Source of the DNA: a virus
IMG/VR virus record: IMGVR_UViG_3300006920_005275
Location: 1 to 20,001 of that record
Length of the DNA stretch: 20,001 nucleotides
Direction: 5' to 3' (one strand)
The notes under the pieces were generated by a model that did no database searches, was not told the DNA's origin, and saw only the letters and a program-made list of their open reading frames with translations. Made by a program: the position numbers and the translations under genes. Positions 15,501 to 20,001 of the stretch are shown in pieces (position 1 is the stretch's first letter; each line of letters begins with the position of its first letter).

Positions 15501-16026
15501 TGTATCGGTACCTTTTGCTACAGAAATTGGCTTCCAAGAACCAACTGGTTACTCGACTGTTGTTGGTGATATAACAATACCAGCTGGAGCCACGTATAAA
15601 TTTGTAAGAACTACTACTAACTATACTAACTTATACTGGTTTAAGATGACTACTACTGCTGTCGTTGGTGGTGTTGGTGGTCTTAAAGACCCAAATCACA
15701 GTGGTGGTACAATTAATGTCACCACATCTTTCCAAGACTTAGACCTCAGTAGTATTGTCGGTAGTAATAAAGCGCAGGTTACGATGGAAGTATATGGTGG
15801 TAGTACTGGTGTTGGAACGCTTTTCCGTACAAAGGGCTCAGTAATTGAGCGATTTGCTGTTGGCACGAGCGCGGGTTGGGGCTCTAGTGGAGTAACACCA
15901 GGTCCAACTGATCAGGGTGGAGTTGTAACTTTAACTACAGATTCAAATGGTGTGGTTCAATTTAATGGAGCTGGTACATCTACCGGTGTTAACTACAAAG
16001 TACTTACTTACCAGGTTATATCGTAG
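12565..16026 (+). CDS. Giant modular tail fibre with Mtd-like N-domain and internal collar domain (1153 aa)
   Basis: The largest protein in the window. The Mtd-like N-terminal domain (RRGTDTDRR 18-26; EGELGYTTDTERLFIGNG 32-49) is shared with the 350-residue fibre. A stalk connector, GKYLRTDASGVLTWEDP, ends near 200. A phage tail collar domain lies at about 209-270 (IPVGAVLPFTAGG, GYIVCNGQEVS, YSDLFDVIGTNYG, FKVPDYS), internal rather than terminal. Three beta domains of one apparent type follow, interrupted by a Gly-rich domain (about 610-785) ending GIVMFEWVD and by the module at 797-907 that is shared with the 852-residue fibre. The C-terminal part (about 1035-1153) is a further beta domain ending in LTYQVIS. 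This mosaic suggests growth by domain shuffling. The role is probably receptor binding by a long side fibre; the receptor is unknown. Confidence 0.86.
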   Translation: MAKKIEILENTLLKLLVRRGTDTDRRNISLSEGELGYTTDTERLFIGNGQPGGVVAGNRYLGSDSDPSATFTTALTGDLVFDTNTKSLCAFKGSGTWERVSSLTESTGDIDVSVDAGDILSNACGRNLSIDTNGRIQTNTAVVFNKINTAGWAYLNIPRKVRFYDGSSSEAFTFPTNALGGKYLRTDASGVLTWEDPVGAAEFFYNSENGPIPVGAVLPFTAGGVIPTGYIVCNGQEVSQTTYSDLFDVIGTNYGTTNPGASFKVPDYSLSTLYGVNSDPHNAQVYKVGADVNLGGGANFGTVWTAGPGSIGRFDGPSGGFQAQATTYTNDTGYYLVINAQGQKDGQDAITVRVVLGDVNYGTTIYQNSNLTLIGATNSGGGVLGTGTVIIPPGEKYTYFFQTGERTGLTSFYTWELRGPASGGGSSGSNTTYTGSEYVAIDVGDIDGTTADPVLKNNTSDDWFVTTGSNLSYNRAMYIRNSDTDPWLNIHPADDGDRGPFVAILQPGASIGHSGGYTAKYWVLKGTATTTPSTQSPLSAQGTIYVIKAIPDTVANPTLTVVSPLTATVDGVNKTNTAFSPLVGDIVIGQPDAAVAVPPGVEAFDTAGTDTFTTVTRYTKFYVTGSGSGAVRHTGASAGTCIGYLDLPVGTVLNLTVGEGVGSDVTTGNYTQIVHNGTVLVRSDGADHPNTTSNTFNWNASPNTGTLNTAYTVAGNQVVSQGSFIIPGASQGVDGNGDNEESVGSASFWGAYPAAGSGMHANGAGNSRPPKTADGIVMFEWVDTVSGGGTTQVTGGGSSLLKYGTIDVGNPGPIAGGSVPTTGDFTTIDLGTDGASFYDIFECTFNSSLPNNNYNVVFELISNGSVNADNNMRYPIITEKTAAGFTFSIEEGTTAVQDLEINVRIESNQANAVIADQKWEAVTDGTYDFDQASNLETSVYTNSTGSPLVIRGQFAKIAVGSADDINLAAHITHAGETTHVSVPFATEIGFQEPTGYSTVVGDITIPAGATYKFVRTTTNYTNLYWFKMTTTAVVGGVGGLKDPNHSGGTINVTTSFQDLDLSSIVGSNKAQVTMEVYGGSTGVGTLFRTKGSVIERFAVGTSAGWGSSGVTPGPTDQGGVVTLTTDSNGVVQFNGAGTSTGVNYKVLTYQVIS
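14953..15285 (+). repeat. Module shared with the 852-residue fibre, copy B
   Basis: Encodes residues 797-907 of the 1153-residue fibre: GSSLLKYGTIDVGN ... TGDFTTI ... FECTFNSSLPNNNYNVVFEL ... KTAAGFTFSIEEG ... INVRIES. It is paralogous to 9759-10100, with local DNA similarity around the conserved words. Confidence 0.82.
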
Positions 16027-16033
16027 TATTTGA

Positions 16034-16040
16034 TTAAATA
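16034..16040 (+). promoter_or_regulatory. Late-promoter-like motif TTAAATA before the 70-residue gene
   Basis: TTAAATA in the 19-base gap, followed by exactly 5 bases and the ATG at 16046. No Shine-Dalgarno sequence is present. Confidence 0.63.
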
Positions 16041-16045
16041 CTTAC

Positions 16046-16258
16046 ATGCTATCGAAGGCAAAAGCTTACGTTCTATTAGAGGAGTTCACCGACTTTGTCT
16101 TAGTTGATGAGACCAGAGATAGTATTGTTGTTAGTGTAGAGAAAGAGTACTTAAAAGTAATTAACTACGAGTTAAGGAAGTTTAGATATCAGCTGGTTCA
16201 TAAGTCAGTAGTAGGTGACACTGATTCTTTTACTTTAGTTTTCATGCTGAGGGATTAA
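16046..16258 (+). CDS. Small protein of unknown function within the fibre array (70 aa)
   Basis: A 70-residue, mixed-charge protein with the look of a compact alpha/beta fold: a hydrophobic N-terminal stretch (AYVLLEEFTDFVLVDE), a strand (SIVVSVE), a basic helix (KVINYELRKFRYQLVHK) and a final strand (SFTLVFML). There is no signal peptide or membrane segment. I recognise no family. The 5-base spacing after a TTAAATA motif and the tight fit between two large surface-protein genes argue that it is a genuine late gene. Small proteins in such positions can be fibre assembly factors or adaptors, but the sequence gives no direct evidence for that. Confidence 0.75.
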   Translation: MLSKAKAYVLLEEFTDFVLVDETRDSIVVSVEKEYLKVINYELRKFRYQLVHKSVVGDTDSFTLVFMLRD

Positions 16259-16265
16259 ATAAATA
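16255..16265 (+). promoter_or_regulatory. Double late-promoter-like motif TTAAATAAATA
   Basis: Two overlapping copies, TTAAATA (16255-16261) and ATAAATA (16259-16265), include the TAA stop of the 70-residue gene (16256-16258) and end 7 and 3 bases before the ATG at 16269. Confidence 0.6.
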
Positions 16266-16268
16266 AGA

Positions 16269-18554
16269 ATGGATTATCCTACCAATTTACCAGTTGACGC
16301 AGCGTCTGTTAATATCAGTGACGGTGAGTTCTCACCTTTCTTTGATATAGTATGGTCGATTAAGTATGAGATTGTAAATTGGAACGGTGCTGATGAATAT
16401 GGTCTTTGTTTCTTTCTTCAAGACTCTAGTGTCCCTATAGAAGGTGGCGGACGTGGTATTGATCTCGGTTATTCAGGCACCTCAACATCAGTACCCGGGT
16501 TTTCATACGCGAGAGGTATGACTGGCGGTGTTATAGGTATAGGTCTAGATACAAGAGGTATGTTTGCAGCGAATACAGTATGGCCTGGAGGTGAAACAAG
16601 ATCAGGTTTAAATGATGTAGAGCTACTACCAAACTCGATTACTGTTAGAGGTGGTGCAGCAGATAATTATGCTTTTGTACAGACAAGTGGTATTGGAGCG
16701 TTTAATCTGCTAAGTGATGGTGTAAAGATTTTAAGAGCTCGACTTGGTAATTACGGTAGAACACTTTACTTAGACTATAGAGGTGCGGGTGATACTGATT
16801 TTGTTAACATACTTACACAGGATGTAGATCTAGATATAAGTATGGGAGATAGGCTCACGCCAGGTGTTTCGTTTGCAAAACCACTAAACTCAACCTCTAC
16901 ACTTAACATTAAAGTTGATACGTTTCATGTTGAGGGTAAGGACGATGATCCGGTAGTTTCACAAGAGTATCCCGAGCCGCTCGAGCCATTAGACTGTACT
17001 ACACAATTTGTAGGTAATACCATTGACCCAGCACCTACAGGTGATATAGTTACTTCGGATATTCCTACTTTAGTTATGTGTAATCCTCCGAATCCGGGTG
17101 ATATTATTGTTAGAAAGACAGTTACCTCAACCGGACCGTATGAACTTGGAGATACAATTGACTATAAAATTGTAGTAACTAGTGATGGTGAATATCCACT
17201 ACAGAACGTTACCTTAACCGATACAATACCTGCTTCACGTCGACAGAATACTGTTGATAGCTATGGATTGTTCACCGGCAATAAGGTACTAGCACCTGGT
17301 CAAAGTGAGGAAGTTACATATTCTATTACTGTTGGTATAAGTGATGGATTTAGTATAACAAATACAGCAAAGGTTACAACTGGTATTGGCGTTCAGGGTG
17401 AGAGTACGATTACAGTACAGACAGTAGCAGCCAAGGATCTTATTATCACCAAGGAGCTATTGTCAACAGGTCCATATGAAATTGGGCAGGATATTCTTTA
17501 TAAGATCGTAGTCAGTAACCCAAATACAGTGCCTATTACAAACATACAACTTACAGATACATTACAGCCCAATATTACAGTAACTAGTGATGTTGACGGT
17601 CTGTTTGCTGGTAATGTAACTATCGCTAATGGCGCTTCTGCAGAAGCTCAGTATACATATACTATTGTAAATGCAAGCACGGTTAACAATGTAGCGTGTG
17701 TTGATTCTGAAATCGGAACATTCTGCAGTACTTCTATCGCAACACCTATTACTCCACGTAAGAGACTTCTTATCTCGAAGGTAGTAACATCCACCGGGCC
17801 ATACGAGCAAGGTGCTCCAATAGAATATAGTGTGTCTGTAACGAACCCGAACTTCTCACCACAGAGTGATGTTTATCTTACTGATACACAGAGTTCTGAA
17901 ATAACAAATATCGTTGATACAAATAACCTGTTTACTGGTACGACAATACCTGGTAATACTACATATACAGCAACCTATGATTATGTTATACCGAATAATA
18001 ATGGAATAGATGTGGTTAACACTGCACGCGCATCGTGGCCGGGTGACTCGATTACAGCATCTGTAACGGTACCAACCAAGATATCAGTATGCATATATGT
18101 ATCTTTCTGTGATGAATCAAATAGTTCAAGTACTAGTAATCACTACAGTGGGTTCGAAACGTTTAGGATACGTAATCCAAAGAGCCCGTTCTTTATTATG
18201 CAGCAGAACGATCAGAACCTTAACGATCTCAGACTACCCTCCAACTTCACTGCAGATAGTGATGCAAGTGTAGTTAGAATAACGAAAAACAGAACAGAAG
18301 ATTGGTTTGGGATGCTAAGTCTAGATAAGTATGGTCCTAACTCAAAGGTATACTTTGCTGTAGATAACTCTGGTAGCTTTACTAGAGCACAGCTAACAGG
18401 CAGCACTCACGGTAGTAGTTGGTCTCAGTTCCAGGCGGACGTAATCACTGCCTTTGGAACACCTGTAAATGATCTTGGTAACTTTACTGACAATGAGAAC
18501 TGGATAGGGAACTTTGTAGGTCAGAGATGTGACATTGATATTACAATACCGTAG
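16269..18554 (+). CDS. Lectin-like adhesin with three DUF11 repeats (761 aa)
   Basis: Predicted surface adhesin of the virion. The N-terminal region (about 1-225) resembles an L-type lectin / concanavalin-like jelly roll: EYGLCFFLQDSS (the 'dGfaFvlq' strand), a Gly-rich GGGRGIDLGYSG loop, GGVIGIGLDTRGMFA (compare 'vaVeFDTygN'), and KILRARLGNYGRTLYLDYRG (the 'v.I.ydg.t.Ltvyl' strands). A linker with Cys residues follows (about 226-277). Three DUF11 repeats start near 278, 390 and 499, each with STGPYE(L/I/Q)G. The C-terminal domain (604-761) is unrelated, contains FRIRNPKSPFFIMQQNDQN and ENWIGNFVGQRCDI, and is of unknown type. The DUF11 triplet is paralogous to the 386-residue protein. The lectin call is from pattern recognition only, without a search; carbohydrate binding is inferred. 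Confidence 0.82.
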   Translation: MDYPTNLPVDAASVNISDGEFSPFFDIVWSIKYEIVNWNGADEYGLCFFLQDSSVPIEGGGRGIDLGYSGTSTSVPGFSYARGMTGGVIGIGLDTRGMFAANTVWPGGETRSGLNDVELLPNSITVRGGAADNYAFVQTSGIGAFNLLSDGVKILRARLGNYGRTLYLDYRGAGDTDFVNILTQDVDLDISMGDRLTPGVSFAKPLNSTSTLNIKVDTFHVEGKDDDPVVSQEYPEPLEPLDCTTQFVGNTIDPAPTGDIVTSDIPTLVMCNPPNPGDIIVRKTVTSTGPYELGDTIDYKIVVTSDGEYPLQNVTLTDTIPASRRQNTVDSYGLFTGNKVLAPGQSEEVTYSITVGISDGFSITNTAKVTTGIGVQGESTITVQTVAAKDLIITKELLSTGPYEIGQDILYKIVVSNPNTVPITNIQLTDTLQPNITVTSDVDGLFAGNVTIANGASAEAQYTYTIVNASTVNNVACVDSEIGTFCSTSIATPITPRKRLLISKVVTSTGPYEQGAPIEYSVSVTNPNFSPQSDVYLTDTQSSEITNIVDTNNLFTGTTIPGNTTYTATYDYVIPNNNGIDVVNTARASWPGDSITASVTVPTKISVCIYVSFCDESNSSSTSNHYSGFETFRIRNPKSPFFIMQQNDQNLNDLRLPSNFTADSDASVVRITKNRTEDWFGMLSLDKYGPNSKVYFAVDNSGSFTRAQLTGSTHGSSWSQFQADVITAFGTPVNDLGNFTDNENWIGNFVGQRCDIDITIP

Positions 18555-18585
18555 AATTATTCTTTAGCTTAACAAAGGTTCTATA

Positions 18586-18592
18586 TTAAATA
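18586..18592 (+). promoter_or_regulatory. Late-promoter-like motif TTAAATA before the GTG-started gene
   Basis: TTAAATA (in ATATTAAATATATACA) is followed by 6 bases and the GTG at 18599. It supports that GTG as the start. An AAAGG upstream (18574-18578) is 20 bases away, too far to be a ribosome binding site. Confidence 0.63.
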
Positions 18593-18598
18593 TATACA

Positions 18599-20001
18599 GT
18601 GAATAAAGCTATATATAACAGTACTAGAGACCTGGCTTTTCCGGATGGAGTCTATCCCGACGAGCGTAGACTGTTTAAACAGTATAGAACCAACCTCGAA
18701 CAAGGTTTCCGGGTGAATAATATACTGGCTTTTAATAATGTACAAGATCAGAAGAATAACAACTTCAGCTTAAACTACATCTCAAAGCCTGATTTACTCA
18801 CAAACTTCATGGAGTTGTCAACTCTCAAAGCAAAGCTTGAGACTGTGACTACACGGCTTGAGTTCTTTAAGAACGATTTACAGGCATCAAAGTTTATATA
18901 TATCTACAACACTACTAGTGCACAGGAAGAAGGTGGTAAGCAAAGATCAATAGGTGTGTTAGACATAAACACTGGTGCGTTTAATAACAGTTATTATTTT
19001 GAATTGGATTTATTAGACGATTACTTTCTCAGAGTCAGACATAATGATGGAAGGTATGATTTCTTTTTACATTGGGATGAAGCCGGTAACAAGCTAGCTT
19101 TCTTTAGAGGTGATGATAGTGTTGATCAGCCAATAGTTGAGACTAGTGATAAGTTTAGATATAACATAGACGAAAACGGTAGGCTCTTTTTATATAAATG
19201 CTATAATAGTGATCTTTATATACTGTCATTGACTGATGGTTTAGATATTACCATGACACTTGTCGCTAGTGATGGTGGAGTTGAGGTTAGTGGTCAGAAC
19301 ACAATTTATGTTGACTATAACTTTGAGGATATAGGTACATCACAAAACAACGACTTTATTTCATATAAGACTGGCGCTCTTAATACTCTACACATAGATA
19401 CAGAGAGAAGTTTGTTTGATGATAAAGGTCAATACTTATTTCACTGCGAATATAACGATCAAGACATTACCAGCGGTCAGATTAAGTTTAACTTCTTTAC
19501 TTTAGATACTAGTAGATCAGAATACGGCTTTATTAAGAGGGGCGCGAACTTGTTTAATGCACTGGATGATATACCAACATTTAAGTATAGGACATATAAC
19601 ACCTTCGACACAGGAGGCAATGAAGAAGGTGGTAATGATAAGATGTCACTAATATATACGTTTTATGATAAGGATGTTTATATTGAAAATGGCTCGACTA
19701 CTATCTTTAGAGCGCCATCATCAATCTACCCGTTTACTAAACTCAATATAAACGATACTACGTTTACAAAGAACGGAGCCTTTAGTGGACCGTCACCACA
19801 AATTGCGGATAAAGTTTACATTAAGCAAGATCAGCCGAGTCAATATAAGAATGGCCGGTATTTATGTACTTGGCTCTCAGCGGGTAGCCCACAGGATTCA
19901 GGAGTATGGGTAGATAGGTATTACTACCCGGATGCTGTTACAAAGCAGCAGGCACTTGGTGATATACCAAAGTACTATGCATCATTTTTAGATAACATCG
20001 A
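18599..20001 (+). CDS. Large structural-type protein, 3' end outside window
   Basis: An open frame from GTG at 18599 runs to the end of the window with no stop (467 complete codons). It is easy to miss because it starts with GTG and is cut off. The protein is rich in Asp, Asn, Phe and Tyr and looks like a soluble, beta-rich structural protein. A short helical segment (MELSTLKAKLETVTTRLEFF, about 75-94) is followed by strand-rich sequence (LDINTGAFNNSYYFELDLLD, HNDGRYDFFLHWDEAGNKLA). Near the end it reads GRYLCTWLSAGS and GVWVDRYYYPDAVTKQQALG, a 'visible through surface' motif I associate loosely with large marine phage structural proteins. No signal peptide or membrane segment is seen. Position and the late-type motif 6 bases upstream favour a tail or baseplate role; I cannot name the family. 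Confidence 0.82.
   Translation, partial: MNKAIYNSTRDLAFPDGVYPDERRLFKQYRTNLEQGFRVNNILAFNNVQDQKNNNFSLNYISKPDLLTNFMELSTLKAKLETVTTRLEFFKNDLQASKFIYIYNTTSAQEEGGKQRSIGVLDINTGAFNNSYYFELDLLDDYFLRVRHNDGRYDFFLHWDEAGNKLAFFRGDDSVDQPIVETSDKFRYNIDENGRLFLYKCYNSDLYILSLTDGLDITMTLVASDGGVEVSGQNTIYVDYNFEDIGTSQNNDFISYKTGALNTLHIDTERSLFDDKGQYLFHCEYNDQDITSGQIKFNFFTLDTSRSEYGFIKRGANLFNALDDIPTFKYRTYNTFDTGGNEEGGNDKMSLIYTFYDKDVYIENGSTTIFRAPSSIYPFTKLNINDTTFTKNGAFSGPSPQIADKVYIKQDQPSQYKNGRYLCTWLSAGSPQDSGVWVDRYYYPDAVTKQQALGDIPKYYASFLDNI

Noticed and set aside
7083-18075. DUF11 proteins as secreted host cell-surface proteins or acquired bacterial genes
   Set aside because: They lack signal peptides and wall or membrane anchors, use the same TAAATA-type starts as the phage structural genes and sit inside the tail cluster.
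1-20001. CRISPR array, tRNA genes, insertion sequences or integrase/attachment sites
   Set aside because: No regularly spaced short repeats, cloverleaf-like segments, transposase or recombinase motifs, or flanking direct repeats were seen in the reading.

Overview
The window reads as part of a lytic tailed phage of the T4 superfamily (contractile-tailed myovirus), most likely from an aquatic or marine setting. The call rests on a T4-type clamp loader ATPase (gp44), a gp25-like and a gp6-like baseplate wedge protein in adjacent order, and a long run of modular tail-fibre or adhesin genes behind motifs resembling the T4 late promoter TATAAATA. The DNA is AT-rich and tightly packed, and no stretch over 300 bases lacks a gene. 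The host cannot be read from the sequence.

Layout. (1) 1-1338, plus strand: nucleotide metabolism and replication. This holds the C-terminal part of a trimeric dUTPase, a 37-residue very basic protein, and the sliding-clamp loader large subunit, joined by a 4-base gap and a TAATG overlap. (2) 1318-2246, minus strand: a two-gene island, a 196-residue protein followed by a 110-residue protein with a pretoxin-like hydrophobic hairpin. A late-promoter-like motif heads the island, so these are probably late or virion genes. (3) 2247-2339: a 93-base divergent control region with late-type motifs facing both ways. (4) 2340-6987: baseplate genes, gp25-like, gp6-like and a PKD-domain protein. (5) 7008-18554: an array of surface proteins. 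Three architecture families each occur twice: DUF11-triplet proteins (386 and 761 aa), fibres with a shared 'YxGxLH...VYDGxG' N-terminus (852 and 225 aa), and fibres with an Mtd-like N-terminus (350 and 1153 aa). A 70-residue protein sits among them. (6) 18599-20001: a GTG-started gene running off the end of the window, probably another large structural protein.

The strongest unusual signal is regulatory. Ten of the twelve genes in the late region carry an exact (A/T)TAAATA motif just before the start codon. In six of these the gap is exactly 5 bases, in three it is 6-7, and in one it is 14; the other two genes have degenerate versions. Good Shine-Dalgarno sequences are absent there, although at least two genes outside this set do have one. 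If these are gp55-type late promoters with T4 geometry, transcription would start on or next to the first base of the start codon, giving leaderless or near-leaderless late mRNAs from nearly every structural gene.

The second theme is adhesin modularity: duplicated N-terminal attachment domains, a roughly 110-residue module shared between two fibres, a tandem 130-residue repeat, an internal tail-collar domain, an Mtd-like N-domain without any reverse transcriptase in view, and a predicted L-type-lectin-like domain fused to three DUF11 repeats. Together the baseplate genes would form the wedge that carries a set of alternative or simultaneous receptor-binding proteins.
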